From assembly GCF_900101785.1 (NCBI RefSeq), contig NZ_LT629688.1, forward strand, positions 4,397,689 to 4,461,688: DNA of 64,000 nucleotides, in the 5' to 3' direction. The position numbers and the translations under genes were made by a program. Of the stretch, positions 41,905 through 50,684 are shown in pieces; position 1 is the first letter of the stretch, and each line of letters begins with the position of its first letter. This stretch comes from Auraticoccus monumenti. Lineage in GTDB: Bacteria > Actinomycetota > Actinomycetes > Propionibacteriales > Propionibacteriaceae. The notes below the pieces were generated by a model. The model had not been told where the DNA came from. It did no database searches and saw only the letters and a list, made by a program, of their open reading frames with translations.

Positions 41905-42192
41905 GTGCCCAGACCCCACCCCAAGGAGTTCCGTGACGATGTCATGGCGGTGGCCCGCCGCGGCGAGGCTCCAATCGCCGAGATCGCCCGAGACTTCGGC
42001 ATCAGCGAGTCCTGCCTGCGGAACTGGCTCGCCAAGGCCGACGCCGAGGACGGCCACCCACCGGGCGCGACCTCGACAGACTCGGCCGAGCTGAAAGAGC
42101 TGCGCCGTCGCAATCGGCTGCTGGAGCAGGAGAACGAGGTCCTGCGCCGGGCTGCGGCCTACCTGTCTCAGGCGAACCTGCCGGGAAAATGA
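41905..42192 (+). CDS. IS3-family transposase OrfA
   Basis: A 95-residue DNA-binding part of the transposase. The helix-turn-helix is in EFRDDVMAVARRGEAPIAEI and DFGISESCLRNWL, followed by a leucine-zipper-like helix LRRRNRLLEQENEVLRRAA. I start at GTG 41905, 9 nt after GGAAGG; ATG 41896 is in frame but touches that site. It ends inside the orfB start, allowing -1 frameshifting to the full OrfAB transposase. Confidence 0.9.
   Translation: MPRPHPKEFRDDVMAVARRGEAPIAEIARDFGISESCLRNWLAKADAEDGHPPGATSTDSAELKELRRRNRLLEQENEVLRRAAAYLSQANLPGK
42183..42189 (+). other. Programmed -1 frameshift site G_GGA_AAA in IS3 orfA
   Basis: In the orfA frame the codons read CCG GGA AAA TGA, so GGGAAAA is a canonical X_XXY_YYZ heptamer directly before the stop. 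orfB lies in the -1 frame, so slippage makes the OrfAB fusion. Confidence 0.75.
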
Positions 42193-43067
42193 TGTACCCG
42201 CTCGTCCGCGAGCTCGCCGCCGACGGGATCCCCGTCACGGTGACGTGCCGGGTACTCAAACTCGCCCGCCAGCCCTACTACCGCTGGCTCGCTGCACCGA
42301 TCACGCCCCGCATGCTCCAACAGGCCCACCTGGCCAACGCGTTGTTCGACGCCCACCGCGACGACCCGGAGTTCGGTCACCGGCTCCTCGGTGACGAAGC
42401 CCGCGCTTGGGGTCACCGAGCCTGTGACCGGACAGTGTGGCGGATTTGCTCGACCAACCGCTGGTGGAGCGTGCTCGGGAAGAAGCGTGGAGCCAACGGC
42501 AAGAAGCCCGGCCCGCCGGCCCACGACGACCTGGTCCGGCGCGAGTTCACCGCGGCCGCTGCGAACAGGCTGTGGTTGACCGACATCACCGAGCACCCCC
42601 CGGGCGAGGGCAAGCTCTACCTCTGCGCGATCAAGGACGTGTTCTCGGGCCGGATCGTCGGCTACTCCATGAGCAGCCGGATGAGGTCCCAGCTGGCCGT
42701 GGACGCGCTTGCCTCAGCAGTGGCCCGCCGCGGCGGTGGGGTGAACGGCTGCGTCGTCCACTCCGACCGTGGGTCGCAGTTCCGTTCCCGACGCTTCCTA
42801 GACGAGCTGCGCCGCCACCACCTGGTCGGGTCGATGGGCCAGGTCGCCTCCGCCGGTGACAACGCGGCGATGGAGTCCTTCTTCTCACTGCTGCAGAAGA
42901 ACGTGCTGGACCGGCGCTGCTGGGCCACCCGTGCCGAGCTACGCCTGGCCATCATCACCTGGATCGAGAAGACCTACCACCGCCGCCGACGACAAGCCCG
43001 CCTGGGTGGACTGACCCCGACCGAGTACGAGACCATCAACAGCACTCAGGTCGCACTCGCCGCCTGA
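42189..43067 (+). CDS. IS3-family transposase OrfB (DDE integrase domain)
   Basis: A 292-residue catalytic part. The DDE triad is visible as D in WLTDITEH, D in VVHSDRGSQF and E in DNAAMESFFSLLQ, with the HTH_21 segment (HRDDPEFGHRLLGDEARAWG) before it. No stop or frameshift is present, so the element may be active. The second copy at 56246 is a relative, not identical, and is broken. Confidence 0.93.
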   Translation: MMYPLVRELAADGIPVTVTCRVLKLARQPYYRWLAAPITPRMLQQAHLANALFDAHRDDPEFGHRLLGDEARAWGHRACDRTVWRICSTNRWWSVLGKKRGANGKKPGPPAHDDLVRREFTAAAANRLWLTDITEHPPGEGKLYLCAIKDVFSGRIVGYSMSSRMRSQLAVDALASAVARRGGGVNGCVVHSDRGSQFRSRRFLDELRRHHLVGSMGQVASAGDNAAMESFFSLLQKNVLDRRCWATRAELRLAIITWIEKTYHRRRRQARLGGLTPTEYETINSTQVALAA

Positions 43068-43101
43068 GAACCACTGTCACCTATCGGTGCAGCAGACCCT
43101 C

Positions 43102-43123
43102 GGTCGGACCTCGCGGTCTGACC
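43102..43123 (-). terminator. Possible terminator of the leftward glycan operon
   Basis: 9-bp arms (43102-43110 and 43115-43123) with one mismatch and the loop TCGC lie about 110 bp beyond the beta-helix gene stop. Confidence 0.4.
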
Positions 43124-43229
43124 AGGACTGCCTCAAATTGGTCGACGATCGCGGCGTGCGGGGCCCGCGTGACGGACGAGCCACACTGGGCTCAATCGAC
43201 ACTCCCGGGGATGCGTCGCCGTGTCACCG

Positions 43230-44897
43230 CTAGGGTGAGAGGCGCCAGCCCGACCCGAGGTCGTAGGAGGTGATCGACGACGGTTCTACGGACGTGGTAC
43301 CCACGGTGCAGAACTCTTGGCAACTACCGGTGGCAGAGATTGCATAGGAAAGCACTGCAGGCCGCCGCTGATCGACAACAGCATTGCCCGTGAGTTCGAC
43401 GCGTACATTCCCGGCGCCCTGGATGACCACGGCTGCAGCGCCGCCGTCTGAAGTCGTGCTTGATGTCAGCAGATGATCGCCGCTGAAAGTCAGCTCATTC
43501 CCGTCGATCCTTGACGGACCGTCGGACCAGGGAAGTAAACGGACATTGATGGCGATCGATGAGCTGGGCGAATCGACGACTGTATTGTCCTGAATGCGCA
43601 GCCCCCGCACACTCATCGTTCGTCGGTTCGCCTGCCACAAGCTGATGCCAGCCTCCTGCGGCTCGGGGGCGATCGATCCCCACGGGCGAGCACCGGTGAA
43701 CGCGATGTGGTTGCGAGCCACCACTAGTGAATCGATCGCGCTGTCACTACCCGGCTCAAGAGCAACTCCCGCGCAGAACAACGCCTCCTGGAGATCTGGC
43801 CTCCGACAGATATCGGTGTTTATCAGAATGTGATTGTCCGTGATCGAGACTTCTCTCAACGCCGCAGTGCGCTGCACCGGGCCCATCTGCCTAGACCAGA
43901 GATACAGCCCTATCGCCACGTCCGAGATATGATTATCTCGGACCATCTGCCTATCTGACCTCGAGGCCACGCCCGTGAGGTTCATCGCCTTGAGGTAGCC
44001 GCTCACGACGTTGTCCGCAATCAGGAAATCACTTCCGTGTGTCTCGATGGCGGTGTGCGCCCCGTTGGCGCCAGATGACGTCGCCGTGAAGATATTTCCT
44101 ACGATCTCTATTCGTTCGCCGGTGGCGTAGATGCTGGAGTGATCAAAGTCCCAGGCCCCACCACCGATGCCCAGAAAACGCGACTGTCTAATAACAACGT
44201 CGCTGACCGAACCGGCGGGGCCGCTTGTCACCACCACGTTGCGCGAGCGCGCATCGAAGAACGAACAATCATCGACGAGCACGCGGCGGCCAGTCGGGAT
44301 GTTGATGACGAACCTTGCCAGCCGTCCATCACTACCGAAACTTGCCAGACTAGTCAGGGGGTTGGCCCGGCTATTCTGATCGAAGTTCAGCCCGTGCAGC
44401 GCGAGATCGGTCGCCTGCTGTCGCGGGTCGACATACAAGATGCTGTGATAGTCACCTTGACGATCTCGGAGCTTCAGCGTGCTTGTCCCTGGGTTAGCGG
44501 CGCGCATCCCGACTCCCGTGCGAAGGATGATCGCGACCTTCGTAGTGCGATCCACCGAGAGCTCGAACACACCCGACGCAAGCAGCACCCACCCTCCGCC
44601 AGCTGCGGCCGCTCGGTCTATCGCCGTCTGGATGGCAGCGGTGTCATCCAGGCCGTCGTCGGCTACGGCGCCAGCCTCGCCTGCCGAGAAAGTCGCGGAC
44701 AAGATGGTCGGTAGAGACGGAGCGACTGGCTCAACGACAATCTGGTCGGCCAGTCGGCCAGGCGAGGGCCCTGCCGAGGACAGCCCCAGGAGGATGGACA
44801 TCGTGATCACGACGAGCAGCACTGAACGTGCAGGCACGTGCAAGCCCCTCCGGCGGACCCGGGCTGCACACGCCTGCTTTCGCCGCATGCGACCCAT
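43230..44897 (-). CDS. Secreted right-handed parallel beta-helix protein
   Basis: A 555-residue protein with an N-terminal hydrophobic helix (SVLLVVITMSILLGLSSAG) that is a signal peptide or anchor. The motif DDGLDDTAAIQTAIDRAAAAGG is the entry of pectate-lyase/GH28-type beta-helices, where the N-terminal cap forms. Many NxI/xxDNxx turns follow (SDVVIRQSRFLGIGGG, EIVGNIFT, VRDNHISDVAIGLYL). It could cut or bind the glycan made by this locus, as other beta-helix lyases and hydrolases in polysaccharide clusters do; no catalytic residues can be assigned. ATG 44897 shares one base with the acyltransferase stop. Confidence 0.85.
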   Translation of the reverse strand: MGRMRRKQACAARVRRRGLHVPARSVLLVVITMSILLGLSSAGPSPGRLADQIVVEPVAPSLPTILSATFSAGEAGAVADDGLDDTAAIQTAIDRAAAAGGGWVLLASGVFELSVDRTTKVAIILRTGVGMRAANPGTSTLKLRDRQGDYHSILYVDPRQQATDLALHGLNFDQNSRANPLTSLASFGSDGRLARFVINIPTGRRVLVDDCSFFDARSRNVVVTSGPAGSVSDVVIRQSRFLGIGGGAWDFDHSSIYATGERIEIVGNIFTATSSGANGAHTAIETHGSDFLIADNVVSGYLKAMNLTGVASRSDRQMVRDNHISDVAIGLYLWSRQMGPVQRTAALREVSITDNHILINTDICRRPDLQEALFCAGVALEPGSDSAIDSLVVARNHIAFTGARPWGSIAPEPQEAGISLWQANRRTMSVRGLRIQDNTVVDSPSSSIAINVRLLPWSDGPSRIDGNELTFSGDHLLTSSTTSDGGAAAVVIQGAGNVRVELTGNAVVDQRRPAVLSYAISATGSCQEFCTVGTTSVEPSSITSYDLGSGWRLSP

Positions 44898-45475
44898 CAA
44901 TCTGTCGAAAGGTGCGCCAGGTGCCAGCTGCGTTTTTCCTCGAAGCTCATGCCTTTAGTAGGTTGTGCTCGCCCGTGCAGTGACGCGCGGTATTCCTCAA
45001 CCGACTTGAGTCGACGCGCGGGCACCCCTCCCACCACGGATCCGGCAGGCACGTCGCGAGACACGACAGCCCCCGCTGCGACAACCGAGTTCCGCCCCAC
45101 ATGCACCCCAGGAAGCAGAATGGCTCGCAGGCCGATAAACACATTATCCTCCACGACGATGCCGGCAACGACATCCATCTGAGGCTCATCGTCACGAAAA
45201 ATCCAAACACCGCCATCGTGCGTTACGAAGCGCACGCCCTCCGTGATGGTTACATGATTTCCAATCCGGATCAGGTAGGGTTCAGAACCGAACGTCGCTC
45301 GCGACACCGCCAGAAACCGACAACGATCCCCTACAGCTACGCCTAGCCCACGCGCCCAACGGACGGGGTCGGCCCGAATCTGCAGCCGGTCCGAGAGCGC
45401 CCGCACCGCAGGCCGCATCACCCGCACGGGAAGAACCTTGCTAAGAGCGCTGACAATCAAATCGGCAGCATTCAT
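44897..45475 (-). CDS. Hexapeptide-repeat (LbH) acyltransferase
   Basis: A 192-residue left-handed beta-helix transferase. Hexapeptide turns are visible in VGDRCRFLAVSRATFGSEPY, IRIGNHVTITEGVRFVTHDG (with the catalytic-type His) and IVVEDNVFIGLRAILLPGVHVGRNSVVAAGAVVSRDVPAG (continuing). It probably O- or N-acetylates a sugar of the glycan. Overlaps the polymerase gene stop by 4 nt (ATGA) and the beta-helix gene by 1 nt. Confidence 0.88.
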   Translation of the reverse strand: MNAADLIVSALSKVLPVRVMRPAVRALSDRLQIRADPVRWARGLGVAVGDRCRFLAVSRATFGSEPYLIRIGNHVTITEGVRFVTHDGGVWIFRDDEPQMDVVAGIVVEDNVFIGLRAILLPGVHVGRNSVVAAGAVVSRDVPAGSVVGGVPARRLKSVEEYRASLHGRAQPTKGMSFEEKRSWHLAHLSTD

Positions 45476-46908
45476 CGTGGCCCCATCGAACGACGGCCCC
45501 GGCCGTGTGTCGAGCGCAGAAGACCGAGCAAGTAGGCGGCCCCTACGATTCCTATTCCTGCCGCAGCCCACGCCGGCAGGGGCGCGAACGAGTTACGAAT
45601 GTGCATCAGCACCAGCACGGCAACTAGCCCGCTGAGGGCGACGCCCAGCGGCGACCTGGGATGTCGAAAGATCAGTCCCATCAGCGCACCAACCACCATC
45701 ATGACTGCCCCGACGCCGACGAGCCCCCCGTTGTGGTGAGCTTCGGCGATGACCGAACCGCCAATCGCTCCCTCTCGTCGCGAGATCTCTACATTCATCA
45801 GACGCTCATCGTCCAGGGCCGGCGGTACGGGCAGCCCAAGCAACCCACGTAACTGACGGTCGACCGGTGCAAGGTAGGTAGCTCCGTGAAGATACGGTTG
45901 CTGGCCGTATTCGTGCCAGCGCACCGACGCAACCAGGGGCCGAATCGAGTAACCCATCTCCTCGATAGCACCCACTGGAGACGACACTACTTGCGACACG
46001 TTGCTGACGCCCTGCACCCGAACCTGACCAACAAAGGAGATAGCGATCAGTGCGAGAGCGGCCACCCCCCAGAACACCCGTGCTCGCCATAATCGGTGAC
46101 TGCAACCCAGTACCCCGATAACCGCGACTGCCGGAAACAGGACCTCACCCCGGAGCCCGATCAAAAAAGCCGGGACTGCGAACAGTGCGAACGCCACGAC
46201 TGCAGCCTTGGCGGTACCCCGCTGAAGATCAAGCGCGGCAAAGGTCACCCCAAGCGACATTGCCAAGTAAACCCATGGAAGTGGCGCAAGACTGGTACTG
46301 GCGAGGTAGGTCAGGTAAGAGCCCAGGAAGAAGAGCATTCCGGCGTTCGATAGACTGAACACAAACCAAAGGAACACCGAAGCGACAGTCAGGCAAGCTC
46401 CTACATCGACGATTCCAGCGCGGAAAGCGAGCCGCCGCCCGGTTACTTCCTTCTCCTCCGAACCCGCCGCACCAGCGGTTGGCAGCAGCCGACTTGCCGC
46501 GTAGCCAATGCCATAGCAGGCGATCGCTATACACACCAGGTACCCGGCCCGGTTGGCGACGACGTCGCTGAACCAATTCGAGCTTGGATGCTGCAGCGCG
46601 TCGGGCAACCTGCCGAACAGCGCTGGTGACAGGAACAGCCCTGAGTGGAAAACTATCAGCACCAGGAGGTACAGGAACGGAAAGCCCCAGGTTCCCCTCG
46701 GGTCGGAGCGACACACCATCACCGCAATGACGACCTCACTAACAATCACGATCACAGCCACCTGCCGCAGGCGAAGTTCTGTGAACTCATCACCGAAGAG
46801 CAGCAAGACGATCAGCCACACGGTGCAGGTGACGGCGAGTAGCGCGCACACTGACGTGCGCTGCGTTGATAGGCCAGGGGCGCGTTGAGCCAGAGCGGGA
46901 CTAGGCAC
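45472..46908 (-). CDS. Wzy-like oligosaccharide polymerase (membrane protein)
   Basis: A 478-residue protein with about 11 hydrophobic segments and a large external loop around residues 290-390 (GQVRVQGVSNVSQVVSSPVG onward, with AIGGSVIAEAHHNGGLVGVG near its end). The loop size, topology and late HxxNGG motif fit O-antigen polymerase (Wzy, PF14296-like) proteins, which join repeat units on the outer face of the membrane. The GTG start lies within the 3' end of the glycosyltransferase gene (8-nt overlap). Confidence 0.8.
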   Translation of the reverse strand: MPSPALAQRAPGLSTQRTSVCALLAVTCTVWLIVLLLFGDEFTELRLRQVAVIVIVSEVVIAVMVCRSDPRGTWGFPFLYLLVLIVFHSGLFLSPALFGRLPDALQHPSSNWFSDVVANRAGYLVCIAIACYGIGYAASRLLPTAGAAGSEEKEVTGRRLAFRAGIVDVGACLTVASVFLWFVFSLSNAGMLFFLGSYLTYLASTSLAPLPWVYLAMSLGVTFAALDLQRGTAKAAVVAFALFAVPAFLIGLRGEVLFPAVAVIGVLGCSHRLWRARVFWGVAALALIAISFVGQVRVQGVSNVSQVVSSPVGAIEEMGYSIRPLVASVRWHEYGQQPYLHGATYLAPVDRQLRGLLGLPVPPALDDERLMNVEISRREGAIGGSVIAEAHHNGGLVGVGAVMMVVGALMGLIFRHPRSPLGVALSGLVAVLVLMHIRNSFAPLPAWAAAGIGIVGAAYLLGLLRSTHGRGRRSMGPR

Positions 46909-49255
46909 GCCACAGGTCCTGAAATCGTGCTGCCACGGTCACGACATCGAAGGGTCCACCGACCAGCTGATCGTGACTTCGCAAACGCGCCTCCTCGGTG
47001 AGTCGGACCTCAAGGGCTGAGCCGATCGCTGATGCCCACGTAGCCTCGCCATCCCAGTCCAGGGAGAGGATCTTGATCCCGTCAAGGTGAGTGGACAGGT
47101 AGACCGCCCCTGGCACGTCTGAGGCCACTACAGGAGTGCCCATGGCCCGCGCTTCGATGATCACGCCTGGCAACCCCTCCAGCGACGACGTGAACAACAG
47201 CAGGTCGGCCGACCCGAGGACGTCGGCGACGTCAGGTCGCTCCCCGAGGAAGACCACCTCATCACCGATACCGAGCTCTCGGGCGAGCGATAGCAACTGC
47301 CCCCGGTTGGTCCGCGACTGGTCCACCGATGCACCGTCGCGACCCACGAATGCCAGCACGCCGACGCCGCCGGCGCGCCGGTGCGCGGCAAAGTAGCGTA
47401 CGGCGCCCTCACGGTTCTTGGTTGGGATATCGGCGCGGCCAACGTGCACGATCACGGGCACAGCAGGGTCGTCGGTCACTTCGTGGCGCACGTCGCTGCG
47501 ACGACGTGGGTCGAGGAAACGAAGGTCCACCCCGTTCGGAATCACCTCTACCGGGACGCTGACGGTTGTGCTTCCGTCGGCCACCTTGGACACCGTGGAG
47601 GGCGAAACGCCGACGATCTGTGTCGCGCTGAGGATAAGGAGTCGTTTCATCAAGGTGCGTCGCAGCCTACGCAGCCACGTGGTCTCCGGTTGACCGTCAG
47701 AGCGGAAGTGGGCGATGCGGGTGCGGACACCCGCCAGCATGGCGAGCAGCAGTAGTGGCCCCGACACGTACTGGATGTTGGAGTGTACAACCCGCGCCCG
47801 ATCGTCGCGCAGCAGACGAATGAAACGGGCAGGGAAGCCAGGGCTATAGATCCGCAGCGGGGTCAACACGGCACCAGCCCGACGGTAATCGTCGCCGAGC
47901 GTGCCGACCCGTCCAGAGAGCAGGACAACACGATGACTGATCTCCCGGTCAGAGCACCCCTTGATCAGCTCAAGCGTGCGGACCTCCGCTCCACCGCGGT
48001 CGAGTGAGCCCAGGAGGTGGACCACACGGTGGCCTGATGGCCGCGGCCCCTGGTCAGCCGCATCGTGCGCGGTGGGCGCTGCGGCGAAGCGGCCGATGAA
48101 GCTGGCCAGCCGTGAAGTCGACGACAGCTGGCCAACGACCCGCGCCCGTTCCTGGTTCATCGCTCCCTGCCGCAGGGCTTCATTCGGCGCATCGCAGACA
48201 GCTGCGATCCGGCGCGCTAGCTCCTCCACGTCGTCGACTGGGACGACGTACTCGGCGTCGAGCAACTCGGGTATACCACCAGCACTGCTCCCGATGCACG
48301 GGAGCTGTCGTGCCATGGCCTCGATCAGCGCACGTGGCACCCCCTCCGTTCGCGACGGCTGCACATAGACGTCGCTGCAGTCCAATAGCGCGCGCACGAG
48401 GGTGACGTCGCCGACGTGACCGTGAAAGACGACTTGGTCTTCCACCAAAAGGTCACGCGCCAGCTGGCGTATCAGTGGCTGGTAGCGTCCGTCGCCAACT
48501 AGGTGAAGCTCAACCGGACACCCCAACCGGTTCAGTTGAGCCACTGCACGAACTAGCAAGTCGTGCCCCTTGTACAGCTGGTCCTGAGACCCGATGGAGA
48601 TAATTCTGAATCCGGTCGCCCCGAGCGGGCGCCGATGCGTCGCGAACGAGTCCTCGGTCAACTGGACGTTCGACCGCGCCAGCTGGAGGCTCCCCGGATG
48701 CGCTGGGTAGATCCGCTGCAGGAAGCCTTGCGACACATAGATCACCGCGTCGGCAGCGGCGACCTGTCTTCTCATTGCCATCGTCGCCACCTGGGCAACG
48801 GCAATGCCGACCGAGCCGAGAGCGCCTGCTCTCAGCACGCCCCCGACGTCGCCGACGACGTTGGCCAGGAATGGACGCCGTAGCTTCCGGGACCACCGCA
48901 GCAACTCGCCTGCCAACAGACCGGGCAGCTTGCCACCGAAGTGCGCGGACCGGTCGGGTGTCGCGCGACGGATGGAGGACCGCAACTTCACCAGCGAGAA
49001 CAGGGCTTGGACCGGCCCCTCATAGAACGGAAGGCGCGCGACCGTGACCCCAGGGCCCTCGACGGGTCGTCCGCTTAGGGTGCCACTCGCCCTCACCCTA
49101 GCGAGCACAACCACCTCGTCGAAGTGTTGCAGCATCGGGCCATAACCCTCGTACCAGTCGCCCGGGTGCGGTGACCGCACGACGTGATCGGGGCCGGCTT
49201 CCAGGCGAGACTCTGTTGCGAAGTAGAGGCGCCTTCCCGCAGCCACCGTGGTCAC
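46901..49255 (-). CDS. Tandem fusion of two GT4 glycosyltransferases
   Basis: A 784-residue cytosolic protein with two complete GT-B modules. Module 1 (about 1-395) has FRIISIGSQDQLYKGHDLLV, VELHLVGDGRYQPLI and TEGVPRALIEAMARQLPCIG (donor-site EX7E-like). Module 2 (about 410-784) restarts with HRVVHLLGSLDRGGAEVRTLEL, then VEVIPNGVDLRFLDP, PVIVHVGRADIPTKN and SLEGLPGVIIEARAMGTPVV. Each would add one sugar to the lipid-linked repeat unit, so two successive transfers may be made by one chain. GTG 49255 overlaps the epimerase stop (GTGA). Confidence 0.88.
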   Translation of the reverse strand: MTTVAAGRRLYFATESRLEAGPDHVVRSPHPGDWYEGYGPMLQHFDEVVVLARVRASGTLSGRPVEGPGVTVARLPFYEGPVQALFSLVKLRSSIRRATPDRSAHFGGKLPGLLAGELLRWSRKLRRPFLANVVGDVGGVLRAGALGSVGIAVAQVATMAMRRQVAAADAVIYVSQGFLQRIYPAHPGSLQLARSNVQLTEDSFATHRRPLGATGFRIISIGSQDQLYKGHDLLVRAVAQLNRLGCPVELHLVGDGRYQPLIRQLARDLLVEDQVVFHGHVGDVTLVRALLDCSDVYVQPSRTEGVPRALIEAMARQLPCIGSSAGGIPELLDAEYVVPVDDVEELARRIAAVCDAPNEALRQGAMNQERARVVGQLSSTSRLASFIGRFAAAPTAHDAADQGPRPSGHRVVHLLGSLDRGGAEVRTLELIKGCSDREISHRVVLLSGRVGTLGDDYRRAGAVLTPLRIYSPGFPARFIRLLRDDRARVVHSNIQYVSGPLLLLAMLAGVRTRIAHFRSDGQPETTWLRRLRRTLMKRLLILSATQIVGVSPSTVSKVADGSTTVSVPVEVIPNGVDLRFLDPRRRSDVRHEVTDDPAVPVIVHVGRADIPTKNREGAVRYFAAHRRAGGVGVLAFVGRDGASVDQSRTNRGQLLSLARELGIGDEVVFLGERPDVADVLGSADLLLFTSSLEGLPGVIIEARAMGTPVVASDVPGAVYLSTHLDGIKILSLDWDGEATWASAIGSALEVRLTEEARLRSHDQLVGGPFDVVTVAARFQDLWRA

Positions 49256-50187
49256 CGTGCCAACAGGCTCTGACGCATCCAGTCGACGGTGGCCGTGATT
49301 CCCTGCTCAAGCGGCACCGCAGTGATCTCGGGGAACAATCTGCGCAGACGAGCCGTGTCCGCGTGCGAGTCACGCACGTCACCGGGACGCACCGCCGTGT
49401 GCTCGATCAGGAGTGGCCGCCCAGTCTCACGCTCGATCATCTCAATCACATCCAACAGAGAGCTTCGGCTGCCGAGGGCCAGGTTGACAGGTTCAGCCGA
49501 GCGCCGCTGCTCTCGCGCAGCGAGGGATAAAACCTCGGTGACAGTGTCGACGAAAGTGAAGTCCCGAGTTTGCAGACCGTCGCCGTGGACCGTCAGCGCT
49601 TCACCCCGCAGCGCCCGGCTGGTGAACTCGGGCACCACTGCGGCGTAAGCGTGGCCGGCCGCCTGCCGCGGGCCATAAACATTGAAGAACCGAAAGGGGA
49701 GGACGCTAACCCCGTACACCGCTTGGTAAGACAGGGCGTACGACTCTGCGGCCAACTTGCTCACGGCGTAGGGACTGATCGGCATCGGCCGCTGGTCCTC
49801 GACCCGAGGGAGGACGGGGTTGGCACCGTAGACAGAGGATGACGACGCCAACACGACATGCGAGTGGGATGCGCGCGCCGCCTCGAGCACAGCGAGAGAA
49901 CCAGTCGCATTTGCATGGTGGCTGGCTAGCGGGTCCTTTATGGACCTGGGGACGGACGGCCGTGCCGCTAGGTGAACGATCGCGTGAGCATCCGCAGCAG
50001 CGCGGGTCAGCGCTTCAGGATCAAGGATCGAACCCTCGATGATCTCGACGTCCACACCGTCGAGGTTGGACCTGAAGCCGCTGAAGAAGTCGTCGATCAC
50101 GGTGACTCGCTCCACTCCGTCTGACAGGAGCCTGCGGACAAGATTCGAGCCGATGAACCCAGCTCCGCCTGTGACGAGAATCTTCAA
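49252..50187 (-). CDS. NAD-dependent epimerase/dehydratase (UDP-glucose 4-epimerase-like)
   Basis: A 311-residue extended SDR enzyme. NAD-binding TGGAGFIGSNLVRRL is at the N-terminus. VHLAARPSVPRS, LASSSSVYG, YAVSKLAAE (catalytic YxxxK) and FFNVYGPRQ follow. It likely epimerises a UDP-sugar for the glycan locus. The start is TTG at 50187, with GGCAGG upstream and the Rossmann motif beginning four residues later; upstream frame is not supported. First gene of the leftward operon epimerase-GT-Wzy-acyltransferase-beta-helix, all overlapping. Confidence 0.9.
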   Translation of the reverse strand: MKILVTGGAGFIGSNLVRRLLSDGVERVTVIDDFFSGFRSNLDGVDVEIIEGSILDPEALTRAAADAHAIVHLAARPSVPRSIKDPLASHHANATGSLAVLEAARASHSHVVLASSSSVYGANPVLPRVEDQRPMPISPYAVSKLAAESYALSYQAVYGVSVLPFRFFNVYGPRQAAGHAYAAVVPEFTSRALRGEALTVHGDGLQTRDFTFVDTVTEVLSLAAREQRRSAEPVNLALGSRSSLLDVIEMIERETGRPLLIEHTAVRPGDVRDSHADTARLRRLFPEITAVPLEQGITATVDWMRQSLLAR

Positions 50188-50684
50188 CTGCCTGCCCCTT
50201 TTCCTGATCTGATACTGGTGCACATCCGTGAACCCAGAGCCGCAGTCCGACCGCCGGTATCGAGCGGGCCGTGACGGGACGCGCTTGCTCCCCAACCGCC
50301 GCACCGCACCAACTCAGTCCGGTGCCGCATCGGCGCTGGTCCCGCCACTTGCCTGCGCCTCGAGCATGGCCTCTTGGTCACTGACTCACGACTGGACACA
50401 CTGGCGCCCACGGCGAGCTAGCGCCTACTCGCAGTCTATCGGCACTCAACCTCGAGATGGCGAGTCGGACAGCAGGTAGCACTTCCCTGCGGAGAGTACG
50501 CGAAGGAAAGTGTTGGTTACGCGCATGCAAGCGTCGCTGAACACCTTGCGCGGCACAACCGTGCAGTTCCTGCCCCGGCGCCGAGAGGGCTAGACTCATT
50601 GGCGAGCCTCTGACCGCGACACACGTCTGGCAGGTCAGCAGAACTAGCCGCGGGAGACTGTATGGATCGTCGACAGGGAAGTGA
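50188..50684. other. Divergent intergenic region of the glycan locus
   Basis: About 500 bp between the starts of the leftward (epimerase) and rightward (aminotransferase) operons. No gene is supported. It should hold both promoters; a -10-like TAGACT at 50591-50596 points rightward. I see no clear operator or riboswitch. Confidence 0.55.
50591..50596 (+). promoter_or_regulatory. -10 element of the rightward glycan operon
   Basis: TAGACT predicts a start near 50603 and a leader of about 80 nt before GTG 50685. Confidence 0.4.

Larger units (their letters stand above)
41836..43099 (+). mobile_element. IS3-family insertion sequence, apparently intact (1264 bp)
   Basis: Terminal inverted repeats of 25 bp (41836-41860 and 43075-43099) share GGGTCTGCTGCAC and TAGGTGACA with a 3-nt mismatch between. 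A 3-bp target duplication TCG flanks it (41833-41835 and 43100-43102). It holds orfA and orfB overlapping in the -1 frame with a slippery heptamer, the normal IS3 layout. It sits between the 4,6-dehydratase and the leftward glycan operon. Confidence 0.92.

Noticed and set aside
50188..50684. Small genes in the divergent glycan promoter region
   Set aside because: Frames at 50228-50479 and 50517-50927 have no domain features and overlap promoter space or the aminotransferase gene.
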